A DNA stretch of 39,305 bases, taken from assembly GCA_017539045.1 (NCBI GenBank), contig JAFYHS010000026.1, positions 1 to 39,305 on the forward strand, written 5' to 3'. Every line of letters begins with the position of its first letter. Position 1 is the first letter of the stretch. The translations under genes and the position numbers were made by a program. The notes beneath the pieces were generated by a model, which did no database searches, was not told the origin of the DNA, and worked only from the letters and a program-made list of their open reading frames with translations. Source of the DNA: Bacteroidales bacterium. Lineage in GTDB: Bacteria > Bacteroidota > Bacteroidia > Bacteroidales > F082. Shown one piece after another: positions 24,941-32,883 of the stretch.

Positions 24941-25999
24941 TCACAAATCCAAAATCGTTTCCAAATAATGCTGCCCGATGCCATACTGGGCCTTCAAATC
25001 CGCAATTTGCTGCAAAATTTTCGGCTCTTTCACGTTTTTCGATGTTTTCCTTCCAACCAGCAACACATTTTTCGGCGTATGTTCCATCTCGATGAACTCC
25101 ATCACTTGAGTCTTGTAGCCGAAATACTCCAAAATCAAGGCGCGGATAGTGTCGGTGATCATCACAGCCTGACGCTCAAGGAAGATACCGTAACGCGTGA
25201 TAGCGTCGACCTTGCCCGAGCGTTCCATCTCTTGACGGATTTGCTTGTGGCAACAAGGGGCGCAAACAATCAGTTCCGCTCCCGCCTTGATGCCCGAAGC
25301 AATGGCATCGTCGGTGGCCGTGTTGCAGGCGTGAAGAGCAATCAGCACATCCAACTTTTCGGGATGATAGGCCTCGATGCTGCTCTCCACAAACGCCAAG
25401 CCTTTCAAGTTGTCCGCTTTGATGATCTCATTGATTTTCAGCACCAAGTCGGGACGGATCTCCACGCCTTTGATGTCTACGTCAAGGTTCAAGCGTTGGG
25501 TCAGCAGCTCGTGCAAGGCAAAGGTGAGATACCCCTTCCCTGCCCCCATGTCGGCGATGTGGACCATGCCCTCAAAATTCATCGGCTTGATGAGGCTCTC
25601 CACAATCTCGGCATACTTGTAGATCTGCTTGAACTTATGCTGCATGTCGGCCGTAATCTTACCCTCGCGCGTGGTCAGACCGAGCTGATACCACCACGGA
25701 TTCGCCGGATTGATGAGACGGACTTTCTGTTTGTCGTGTTCCAGGTTTTGTTCGCGGTTTTCCTGCACTTTTTTGGTTTGCAGTGTGGCTTTGCCCTTGG
25801 CAGAAACAAGCAATGTAACATCCTCATTCACAGTGAAAAGCACAGCATTTTGGAATCTCGAAGGCAACATTTCACGCAGTGTTTCAAGCATTTGCGCGGC
25901 ATCGTAGTTTTTCACTTCGTCGCGACGCTCGTAGTGGTAGGTGAAGGCAAAAAGTCGCTTTTCCTTTATTAATACGGGCTTCACGTAGACGTTGCGCAA
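24941..25999 (-). CDS. SAM-dependent methyltransferase (Methyltransf_32-like), main reading frame
   Basis: A protein of 352 residues that opens with TTG (25999) directly after an in-frame TAA. The N-terminal 130 residues form a family-specific domain (NVYVKPVLIKEKRLFAFTYH). The SAM-binding motif I is HIADMGAGKGYLTFALHE at about residues 147-164. Motif II is KGVEIRPDLV, and a later motif is LIALHACNTATDDAI followed by CAPCCHKQIRQEM, typical of the Methyltransf_32 group. The substrate is unknown. Because the same frame continues upstream of the TAA to an ATG at 26104 that lies just after a good promoter, the gene probably once started there. The present product may be truncated, made by re-initiation, or not made. 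Confidence 0.82.
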   Translation of the reverse strand: MRNVYVKPVLIKEKRLFAFTYHYERRDEVKNYDAAQMLETLREMLPSRFQNAVLFTVNEDVTLLVSAKGKATLQTKKVQENREQNLEHDKQKVRLINPANPWWYQLGLTTREGKITADMQHKFKQIYKYAEIVESLIKPMNFEGMVHIADMGAGKGYLTFALHELLTQRLNLDVDIKGVEIRPDLVLKINEIIKADNLKGLAFVESSIEAYHPEKLDVLIALHACNTATDDAIASGIKAGAELIVCAPCCHKQIRQEMERSGKVDAITRYGIFLERQAVMITDTIRALILEYFGYKTQVMEFIEMEHTPKNVLLVGRKTSKNVKEPKILQQIADLKAQYGIGQHYLETILDL

Positions 26000-26104
26000 T
26001 TAGTCGTGCTTGTCGGCGGGTTTGCTCAGCGTCATCTTCACGAGGGTGCTTCTTTCGGCGGCTTCGGCCACGCGGTTCAGGAATTTTTCAATGTTTTCGG
26101 GCAT
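26000..26104 (-). pseudogene. 5' part of the methyltransferase gene, cut off by an in-frame TAA
   Basis: From ATG 26104 the minus strand encodes 34 residues (MPENIEKFLNRVAEAAERST, then LVKMTLSKPADKHD) and then TAA at 26002-26000. The distance to the TTG at 25999 is 35 codons, so both pieces share one frame. The LVKMTLSKP segment is what I expect just ahead of NVYVKPV in this family. A single base change could turn a Glu, Gln or Lys codon into TAA. A sequencing error or a true leader peptide cannot be excluded. Confidence 0.6.
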
Positions 26105-26119
26105 CGTTGAATTTTTCGG

Positions 26120-26127
26120 CAAAGGTA
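26120..26127 (-). promoter_or_regulatory. -7 element of the methyltransferase gene
   Basis: The minus strand reads TACCTTTG (TAnnTTTG). It ends 16 bases before ATG 26104, implying a leader of about 11 bases and supporting that ATG as the original start. Confidence 0.55.
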
Positions 26128-26157
26128 GTGAATTATCGGACATGGATGACACCAAAA

Positions 26158-27375
26158 TCACATGTACTCGGCCCAACGTGCCTGCAATTTCTCCTCAGCC
26201 ACCTCGATGATGTCCTTCAGGTGGCGACCGTATGACCGATAATAGACCAACCACGCCGTGATGCCATAAACGACAACCTGAATCCAAAGGCCAACTAATT
26301 CGGGATGTACGTCACGAAGCAGGGCACCCATGCTGCTGATCTTCACGAAACCGTTGATGCCGAAGGTGGAAGGGAAGAACCACGAAACGGCTTTCCAAAA
26401 CGGCGGCACGGCGCACGAAGGCCACGAAATGCCCGAAATGAACAGCAATGGCACCGAGGCAAACACAAACATGATGATGAACACCTCACGATTATGGGCA
26501 ATGCCCGAAATGGTCATGCTGAAGAACACACATGCCAACAGATATGGGAACAGAAACGCCACCAAATCAGTCCAATGGCCTATTTGAACCAAATGGAACA
26601 AGCGCGGCACCACACAAAAGACATAGGCCGAAACCACCACATAGATAGCCAAATAAGCCGCTCCTTTGCCCAAAAGCATTTCGATGGGCCGTTTTCCGAT
26701 GACGTGCGGTTCAAGGATGCCCCGGCGTTTCTTCTCGCGCTCCTCCCCTGCCATCATACCAATGCCCAGTACCATCGTTTGCTGAATCAGCAACACCAAG
26801 ACCGCCGGAATGAGAAATGAGGCGAAGCCATTCTGTGTGTTGAACATCGGGACATACTCATATTCAATGGGATAAGCGAAAATGGAGACCTGCTTTTCTG
26901 TCGCGCCCACCAGCCGTTGCGCCTTGATGTCCTTGTTCATCGCCAACGAGACTTCGGTACACGACGACAGCACCGCCTTGTAGTACAACAAACTGCCCAT
27001 ATCGGAATACAGTTCGACGATGGCCTGCCGACCTTCCATCAAGGCTCGGTCGAAGTCGGCAGGAATGTAAATCAGGCAGTAGGCTTGGCGTTTGTGTATA
27101 AGGTTCACCGCCTCCTGCATATCGGCACAATGACCAACGATATCGACATCCGCTGTGGCATCCACCTTGCGCAAAAAGTCACGACTTGTGGACGAGTTGG
27201 CCAAATCGACCGCTACGGTAGCAACTTCCCTAACGCTCTCGTTGCCATAAAGATAAGCATAAAGCAAGGGATAAAGCAACGGCACGATGAAGAAAAACAC
27301 GATAACACCCTCATCGAAAAGCGAGTTGTGCAATTCCTCGCGAAAGATTTCCAGAATATGATGCAACCACTTCAT
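26158..27375 (-). CDS. ABC-2 type permease, second of a pair
   Basis: An inner-membrane protein of 405 residues. An N-terminal membrane helix (about 20-42, VIVFFFIVPLLYPLLYAYLY) is followed by an extracytoplasmic domain of about 130 residues (YCLIYIPADFDRALMEGRQA). Five C-terminal membrane helices begin near residue 180. The pattern is that of ABC2_membrane_3 (YhhJ/YbhS-like) permeases. It is the last gene of the operon tolC-hlyD-ABC2-ABC2, starting two bases after the stop of its sister permease. No ATPase gene accompanies the pair. It probably forms a heterodimeric exporter with the upstream permease; the substrate is unknown. Confidence 0.87.
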   Translation of the reverse strand: MKWLHHILEIFREELHNSLFDEGVIVFFFIVPLLYPLLYAYLYGNESVREVATVAVDLANSSTSRDFLRKVDATADVDIVGHCADMQEAVNLIHKRQAYCLIYIPADFDRALMEGRQAIVELYSDMGSLLYYKAVLSSCTEVSLAMNKDIKAQRLVGATEKQVSIFAYPIEYEYVPMFNTQNGFASFLIPAVLVLLIQQTMVLGIGMMAGEEREKKRRGILEPHVIGKRPIEMLLGKGAAYLAIYVVVSAYVFCVVPRLFHLVQIGHWTDLVAFLFPYLLACVFFSMTISGIAHNREVFIIMFVFASVPLLFISGISWPSCAVPPFWKAVSWFFPSTFGINGFVKISSMGALLRDVHPELVGLWIQVVVYGITAWLVYYRSYGRHLKDIIEVAEEKLQARWAEYM

Positions 27376-27376
27376 T

Positions 27377-28558
27377 TCATTTCGTATATTGATATTCCAA
27401 CAGACACTTTTTCAAACGATTAGGCAGCAAGAATGGCAGAATCAGGAAGGCCACCAAAGCCGCATAGTTCAAGTAAGAATAGTACATCGGCAAGCCATTG
27501 AGCGCCTGGTCGACATAAATCAGGTAATAATGCCGCAACGGAAACAAGTACGACAACGCCCGCAGGGGGGCCGGAAACGCGATTTGGGGGAACGAGAATC
27601 CTGAAATCGGGAACGACAACACGCCCCAAAGCGTGGCAATGCTCAACGCCCATCGCAACGAGGGCAACAACTCGCACAAAAACACGCCGAACGCCTGTGA
27701 GACAAGTATCAGAAGCAAGGCCGCCAAAGCCATGGGCCACAGGCCGCTTCTCAACGGGAAGTCCCAATAGGCGTACAACAGCACAAGATAGGTGCTTCCC
27801 ATCACAATCCACACCAAAAGCTGAGGCAACAACTTGCCCATCAGCGCCTTATGGATATTGCCCTCGGCCAGTTCCATCCAGCGTTTAGAAGTCCCTTCCT
27901 TGACTTCGCTATGAATCGAGTAAATCGTCACCTGAAAGATGAGCAACATCAGCATTGCCGGCAACAGAATGTTGGAAAGATAGATGGAGTAGTTCAGTCC
28001 CGGATTGCCGATGGCGTGCATTTCCATTTTGATGGGTTGCAGGACCCCCATCACCTGATCGTCGGTGAAACCTTTGGCATAAAGCGTCTCACGCGCGATG
28101 GCACCAGAGGCCAACTCGGCCATCATTTTCATATCACGGTATTCCAACGAGGCGGGAATCAGGTAGGCGGCGTTGGTGTAGAACGACACCTTGGGCTGCT
28201 TGCTGGACAACGCCTTTTCGGTCGTGCCTTGAGGGATGTAATAGAAGGCGTAGATTTTGCCCTGTTGCAATGCCTCGCGGGCTTCGCCAAAATTGGCATA
28301 TTGCTCCACTATGACGGTTTGCTGGAAAGCGTCGAGATTGCGAAGCACCTGCCGCGTGATGGCGGTGTTGTCCTCGTCAACCACGCCCACAGGGATGTCG
28401 ACCGGCAACCCTTTCCCCATCAAAGTGGTGAAAAAGACATAGCCCACCAATGGCGCGACGACCATACAGAAAAGATAGACCGGCTGCGAAAGCATCCGTG
28501 CAACCTCGCGCTGCGCGATACGCCAAACCACCCGCTTGTTGCTCTTTCCGAAACTCAT
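27377..28558 (-). CDS. ABC-2 type permease, first of a pair
   Basis: An inner-membrane protein of 393 residues with the same plan as its downstream neighbour: an N-terminal membrane helix (about 22-42, PVYLFCMVVAPLVGYVFFTT), an extracytoplasmic domain (YAFYYIPQGTTEKALSSKQP) and five or six membrane helices from about residue 195. Its start overlaps the stop of the HlyD-like gene by four bases (ATGA), so translation is coupled. Low identity between the two permeases suggests an old duplication and a heterodimer. No nucleotide-binding domain is fused. Confidence 0.87.
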   Translation of the reverse strand: MSFGKSNKRVVWRIAQREVARMLSQPVYLFCMVVAPLVGYVFFTTLMGKGLPVDIPVGVVDEDNTAITRQVLRNLDAFQQTVIVEQYANFGEAREALQQGKIYAFYYIPQGTTEKALSSKQPKVSFYTNAAYLIPASLEYRDMKMMAELASGAIARETLYAKGFTDDQVMGVLQPIKMEMHAIGNPGLNYSIYLSNILLPAMLMLLIFQVTIYSIHSEVKEGTSKRWMELAEGNIHKALMGKLLPQLLVWIVMGSTYLVLLYAYWDFPLRSGLWPMALAALLLILVSQAFGVFLCELLPSLRWALSIATLWGVLSFPISGFSFPQIAFPAPLRALSYLFPLRHYYLIYVDQALNGLPMYYSYLNYAALVAFLILPFLLPNRLKKCLLEYQYTK

Positions 28559-29556
28559 CTCCTGTGCTCCTTCTTCACAATCACACTCATTCCCGGACGA
28601 AGGTCGCCCGTGGCCGAAAGAGGTGTGGCTCTCACCTCGAAGGTCTTCAGGTCATATTGTCCCGTTTCCTTGGTGGCCTTCCAAGCCGCGAAGTCGCCGA
28701 TGTCCTTCATATAACTGACCTTCATCCTTACCGTCCTGTCGATGGCAGGAACATAGGCATCGAACTCCGACCCGATGTAGAAATCCTTCAAATAATCCTC
28801 GCGCACATTGAAGCTCGCCCATTGGTCGTCCATTTGAGCAATGTTCATAATCGGTGCGCCCGTTCCAACCAATTCACCAAGGTGCGGAAAGATTTCCGTT
28901 ACCTCACCATCGGCATAAGCAGTGAGGAAAGTCTCGTGGATATATGAATTCACCTCAGCCACAGCACCTTGTGCCTGAAGCAACTTGGCAGCGGCCATTT
29001 CCTTGTCTTCCTCCTGGGCGCCATCGAGTGCCAAGCGGTATTGCGATCGGGCAGCTTTCTCGGTGGCGATGGCAGCATCGCGTTGTGCCTTCACCTCGTC
29101 GTATTTCTGGGCACTCACCACACCGTCCTTATAAAGGTTGCTGATGCGGCTGAACGATTTCTCCGCGATTTCAACCCCCACTTTCGCTTTCTGCCACATC
29201 TCGTAGGCGCCTTCCTTTTGCGGCTCACGCGCACCTGCCTGTGCCTTGGCACTTAAGGCAAGCGCCTGTTGCTCGACGGCTTCGGCCTGTGCCTTCTTTG
29301 CCTCCACTTCGGGGGCTTCGAGAATGGCCAAAGTGTCGCCTTTATGCACCTTTTGGCCTTCTTGCACCTTAAATTCGAGGATGCGGCCAGGCACCTTACT
29401 CGACACGCGGTATTCCGTCACCTCGGCCTGGCCTTGCAGGTATTCCGTTTCCTTGTGGAAAGTGAGGATGCCGATGACGCAAACCACCGCAATTACACCT
29501 GCCAACACGCCCAAGGCGAGGTAGGTGTTCATTCTTTGTTCTTTTATTGTGGACAT
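28555..29556 (-). CDS. HlyD-family periplasmic adaptor protein
   Basis: A membrane-fusion protein of 333 residues that should bridge the two inner-membrane permeases and the TolC-like channel. It has one N-terminal membrane helix (YLALGVLAGVIAVVCVIGIL) after a short cytoplasmic tail. A split biotinyl-lipoyl domain follows (VPGRILEFKVQEGQKVHKGD, then YADGEVTEIFPHLGELVGTG). Between the lipoyl halves is an Ala/Gln/Glu/Lys-rich coiled-coil hairpin (about residues 85-205). A beta-barrel segment ends in LRPGMSVIVKKE. ATG 29556 is taken as the start; ATG 29532 is also possible. The family resembles EmrA and YhiI. Confidence 0.9.
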   Translation of the reverse strand: MSTIKEQRMNTYLALGVLAGVIAVVCVIGILTFHKETEYLQGQAEVTEYRVSSKVPGRILEFKVQEGQKVHKGDTLAILEAPEVEAKKAQAEAVEQQALALSAKAQAGAREPQKEGAYEMWQKAKVGVEIAEKSFSRISNLYKDGVVSAQKYDEVKAQRDAAIATEKAARSQYRLALDGAQEEDKEMAAAKLLQAQGAVAEVNSYIHETFLTAYADGEVTEIFPHLGELVGTGAPIMNIAQMDDQWASFNVREDYLKDFYIGSEFDAYVPAIDRTVRMKVSYMKDIGDFAAWKATKETGQYDLKTFEVRATPLSATGDLRPGMSVIVKKEHRR

Positions 29557-29595
29557 AATCAGAGATTTAAGATTTAAAATTTAGGGTTCAAGATT

Positions 29596-31116
29596 TCATT
29601 TTGTGAGGACACCAGCGGCTTTGCGGAGATTGACAGCTGCCATAATGCGGTCGATTTTGGCATCAATGTAGTCTGAATGTGCTTGCAACCAAGCGGTTCG
29701 GGCCAAATCCAGAACGGAAGAAGCGACAACGCCTTCGCGAAAACCAGCGGTCGCCATACGGAGGTTTTCGTCGGCATCGTCCAACTTCTCCCGTGTTTGT
29801 TTCAATCGCGCATCAGCCTCGTTGAGTTGCGATTCGCATTGCCTCACCTGAAGCATGATCATCTCCTTGGTATCATCGTAAGTGTATTGCTGGATTTTCG
29901 CTTCCGCCTTTGCCATTCGCGTCTTGTTGTAGCCCTCGCCCCAATGGAAAATCGGGATTTTGGCCATCACGCCGAAATTCCACATTCCGCCAAACTCGTT
30001 CTGAAAGCCGTTGAAACACGAAGGGTTGCTTATCATATAGTTGCCAAAAGCGCCAATCGTAGGCAGATAGTCGGAACGCACCACAGCCACCTTTTTGGCA
30101 TAAATGTCGTTGGCTAAACCAAGACATTTCAGTTCGGGTCGGTTGGCCTCGATTTCGCTCTCCGAAAAGTGTAGCACCTCGTTGGTCACCAACACATCGT
30201 CAAGTTTCTCGTCGGCTAAAACAATGTTTGAGTCCAAGGACAAGCCACAAATCTGACAAAGCAGCATTTTCGAGAGTGTCAAGCCGTTTTGCGCCTTCAG
30301 CAACGCGGTCTCAGCCTCATTCAGCTTCACCTTTACCGACAGTTGGTCGGAACGGGTAGCCACACCAGCGGCAAGCATCTTGTCCATGTCCTTGTCCAAT
30401 GTACGCAGCGACTCGGCGTAACTTTCGGCCAATTTCAGCTTGTTGGCGACGGAAACAATCTGCCAATACGCCTTTTCGGTAGTGGCCAGTGTTTCCTGCT
30501 GCTGCATGTCCAACTTCGACTCGGCCAAACTTCTCAAGTCCTTGGTAATCTGATTATAAGCCACAATCTTGCCACCAGCAAAGATAGGCTGTTGCACCGA
30601 AACGGCACCCGCAATCACGTTCTTGGTGTCGATCTTGAATGCGTCTGAAACCTGTTCACCAATCTGGTTCAGCGACCCTTCCACATCAAGGCTCATCAGA
30701 TCGGTGACCAACTTGTTCAAGGTCGGGTCATGCTGCAAAAGTGCCCACGAAACCACGGCCATGGGGTCGTTATTGTAAACAGCCAGCACCTGCTCGCGAT
30801 AGGCATCAATTTCGCCCTGCGCCGTTGTCCCTATGCTGTTGAGCGCAGCCATATTCTCATCGCTCAGCAATTGGAGGTTTCTGCTATTGTGCATATAAGT
30901 GCCCGTTGCCGACACTTTGGGCAGGTAATTGGCGTAGGAGGCATACATTTCGTAACGAGCCTTGTCGACCTCCTCCTCAGCCACTTTCAGTTTCTTGTTG
31001 TTCTCGAGGGCGAGCCGTCGGCACTCGTCCAAAGTGAGCATCCTTTGCGCAGGCATCGTCAGCGAAACCGCACAAAACACAACCACTAATACACTGTTTT
31101 TCAATACTTTATTCAT
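29596..31116 (-). CDS. TolC-family outer membrane efflux protein
   Basis: An outer membrane channel of 506 residues. The signal peptide (MNKVLKNSVLVVVFCAVSLT) ends near MPAQ. The mature protein opens with the family signature LTLDECRRLALENNKKLKVA. Two long helical repeats carry the usual Ala/Glu/Leu heptads (AEEEVDKARYEMYASYANYL, and later QVRQCESQLNEADARLKQTR), with beta segments near GKIVAYNQIT and FNFGV-like strands. It is the first gene of the efflux operon, followed after 39 bases by hlyD. A probable -7 element lies 28 bases upstream, in the gap shared with the divergent AraC-type regulator. Confidence 0.92.
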   Translation of the reverse strand: MNKVLKNSVLVVVFCAVSLTMPAQRMLTLDECRRLALENNKKLKVAEEEVDKARYEMYASYANYLPKVSATGTYMHNSRNLQLLSDENMAALNSIGTTAQGEIDAYREQVLAVYNNDPMAVVSWALLQHDPTLNKLVTDLMSLDVEGSLNQIGEQVSDAFKIDTKNVIAGAVSVQQPIFAGGKIVAYNQITKDLRSLAESKLDMQQQETLATTEKAYWQIVSVANKLKLAESYAESLRTLDKDMDKMLAAGVATRSDQLSVKVKLNEAETALLKAQNGLTLSKMLLCQICGLSLDSNIVLADEKLDDVLVTNEVLHFSESEIEANRPELKCLGLANDIYAKKVAVVRSDYLPTIGAFGNYMISNPSCFNGFQNEFGGMWNFGVMAKIPIFHWGEGYNKTRMAKAEAKIQQYTYDDTKEMIMLQVRQCESQLNEADARLKQTREKLDDADENLRMATAGFREGVVASSVLDLARTAWLQAHSDYIDAKIDRIMAAVNLRKAAGVLTK

Positions 31117-31143
31117 ATTCTATTCCTTTTTTGTTCGATACTG

Positions 31144-31151
31144 CAAAGAAA
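31144..31151 (-). promoter_or_regulatory. Probable -7 element of the efflux operon
   Basis: The minus strand reads TTTCTTTG, one mismatch from TAnnTTTG, 27 bases before the tolC-like start. It is followed upstream by TTCGACC-type motifs. Confidence 0.35.
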
Positions 31152-31161
31152 GGGCTTCTTT

Positions 31162-31229
31162 TTCGACCAAAAGGAATAATATTTTCATCAAAAAGTATCT
31201 AAAGGTCGAAATATTCATATTTTTCGACC
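31162..31229. promoter_or_regulatory. Three TTCGACC motifs in the divergent regulator/efflux gap
   Basis: TTCGACC occurs at 31162-31168 and 31223-31229, and inverted (GGTCGAA) at 31204-31210. The last two form an inverted repeat with a 12-base spacer that itself nearly pairs. A partial copy (GTCGAAA, 31257-31263) overlaps the regulator's promoter. These are candidate binding sites for the AraC-family protein. Confidence 0.5.
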
Positions 31230-31249
31230 AATAATCAAAAAGATTTATC

Positions 31250-31257
31250 TATTTTTG
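31250..31257 (+). promoter_or_regulatory. -7 element of the AraC-family gene
   Basis: TATTTTTG matches TAnnTTTG and ends 17 bases before ATG 31274. Confidence 0.55.
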
Positions 31258-31273
31258 TCGAAAATTTCAACGA

Positions 31274-32182
31274 ATGAAAACAAAAGGATACAACAGTTTC
31301 AGCATTGCGCGGGCAAAGGAATTGTTTTTGACTGACAACATTATTAATATAGGTGACGACTTCATCTTGGCCGAGCGCACCAACGAAGCCAACTACGACC
31401 TGTTGCGCTATCCGTGTCGCGTTGACGCATATGTGGCGGCGTTTTGCAAGCAAGGCAGTTTCAAGTGCAGCATCAACTTGAAGGAATACGAGATTCACGA
31501 GGGGATGATGCTGCTCAACTTGCCCCAAAACATCATCCGCCTCGAATCAAAACCATCGGAAAAAGCGGCCACTCTGACCATCATTGCCGTTTCGACTCGG
31601 TTTCTCGACCAATTCCGTTCCGACATCAGCAAAATGCTCAATGAGGCCATCACCATACTCGATAATCCCTGCTTCACCCTACAAGCCGACGAACTCAACT
31701 TGGTGCAAGAGCATATCCGCCTCATCAACAGCATCATACATTCAGATTATGCCTATGCGACAGAAAGCGTTAGCCACCTCATTTCATCGGTTTTCTTCAC
31801 CTTCGGTAGTTTCCTTAACCAGCGGCTACAAAAACAAAACGAAGAAGAGCGTCCCGCCTCGACACGTCACAAAATCGTCTTTGAACGCTTCGTGGATTTG
31901 GTCACGCGCCACCACCTCAAGGAACGTGGTGTGGGGTTTTATGCCGACAAACTCTGCATCACGCCCAAATACCTCTCAAAAATCGTGAAAGAGACCAGTG
32001 GGCAATCGGCTCCAGAATGGATCGATCAATATGTCATCCTCGAAGCGAAACAAATGCTGAAACACAGTGACTTATGCATCAAGGAAATCTCCGACGAACT
32101 GAATTTCGCCAACCCTTCGTTTTTCTTCAAGTATTTCAAGAAGCACACAGGAATGACGCCGAACCAGTATCGGAACAGCTGA
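31274..32182 (+). CDS. AraC-family transcriptional regulator
   Basis: A DNA-binding regulator of 302 residues. The N-terminal part (about 1-170) is a cupin-like sensor domain (YVAAFCKQGSFKCSINLKEY, with the strand-turn EIHEGMMLLNLP). The C-terminal 100 residues contain two helix-turn-helix units: GVGFYADKLCITPKYLSKIV and DLCIKEISDELNFANPSFFF, ending in the AraC signature FKKHTGMTPNQYRNS. It is divergent from the efflux operon and is its most likely regulator. Its own promoter overlaps one of the TTCGACC motifs, which would allow autoregulation. The stop is six bases from the stop of the convergent lipoprotein gene. Confidence 0.92.
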   Translation: MKTKGYNSFSIARAKELFLTDNIINIGDDFILAERTNEANYDLLRYPCRVDAYVAAFCKQGSFKCSINLKEYEIHEGMMLLNLPQNIIRLESKPSEKAATLTIIAVSTRFLDQFRSDISKMLNEAITILDNPCFTLQADELNLVQEHIRLINSIIHSDYAYATESVSHLISSVFFTFGSFLNQRLQKQNEEERPASTRHKIVFERFVDLVTRHHLKERGVGFYADKLCITPKYLSKIVKETSGQSAPEWIDQYVILEAKQMLKHSDLCIKEISDELNFANPSFFFKYFKKHTGMTPNQYRNS

Positions 32183-32188
32183 AGGGTT

Positions 32189-32800
32189 TCATTTCGGCAA
32201 TTCAACGGCAGGCCAGCCATAGTCTTGCACCATCTTGACCGGAAGGTTGTGTTTTTTCACATAGTCGGCGATGAAGTGCAGTCTGACATCCTCGCGCTTC
32301 TCTTGATTACTGTTGAGCTCCCAAAAAGCATCAAAATTATCGCCGAAAATCCTCTTGGCACTTTCCATGTTATCGGCACCGTCCTCCACGGCATCGAAGC
32401 CAGTCACCTCAAAGCCCTTGTCGGTCTTCTTCAAGTGCATCAGTCCAGGATGGTTGCCGCCCGAAACGGTCTTCAACGTGTCGCCAGCAACGTTGTAGTT
32501 GAACACCCAGAAGTCGCCCCACATCAGAATATCATCCTTATTCACATCATTTGTGCTGATAATCATAGGGCAAGGGATGCAATGCTCAGCCTCAGCGTAA
32601 TTCTTACCAATCACATTCACCAAGTAATCCTCAACAGTCGCAGCACACGCAACTGCATCAGGCACTTTGACTTCGACAGGGGTGTTTTCCAATTGAGTTT
32701 CCTTTGGTTCTTCTTTGGCTTTCTTGTTACCACAGCCAACCAAACTAACGCCGCAAATCAGGATGGCGGCCATCATCCACATTTTCATAGTTTTCTTCAT
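32189..32800 (-). CDS. Hypothetical lipoprotein
   Basis: A protein of 203 residues with the lipoprotein signal MKKTMKMWMMAAILICGVSL followed by VGCGNKK (lipobox VGC, Cys at about residue 23). An alternative start is the ATG five codons in. A Lys/Glu-rich tether (KEEPKETQLENTP) precedes a globular domain of about 150 residues with FNYNVAGDTLKTVSGGNHPG and WELNSNQEKREDVRLHFIAD. I do not recognise the family. It has a good promoter and ends six bases from the convergent AraC gene, with no terminator in between. Confidence 0.8.
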   Translation of the reverse strand: MKKTMKMWMMAAILICGVSLVGCGNKKAKEEPKETQLENTPVEVKVPDAVACAATVEDYLVNVIGKNYAEAEHCIPCPMIISTNDVNKDDILMWGDFWVFNYNVAGDTLKTVSGGNHPGLMHLKKTDKGFEVTGFDAVEDGADNMESAKRIFGDNFDAFWELNSNQEKREDVRLHFIADYVKKHNLPVKMVQDYGWPAVELPK

Positions 32801-32837
32801 TTTATTAATTGATTTTACAATGATTCAATTGATTGTG

Positions 32838-32845
32838 CAAAGGTA
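32838..32845 (-). promoter_or_regulatory. -7 element of the lipoprotein gene
   Basis: The minus strand reads TACCTTTG (TAnnTTTG), 37 bases before ATG 32800. Confidence 0.55.
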
Positions 32846-32883
32846 AGGGTTATTCTCTAATTGGCAAAACTTATTCCACGGAT

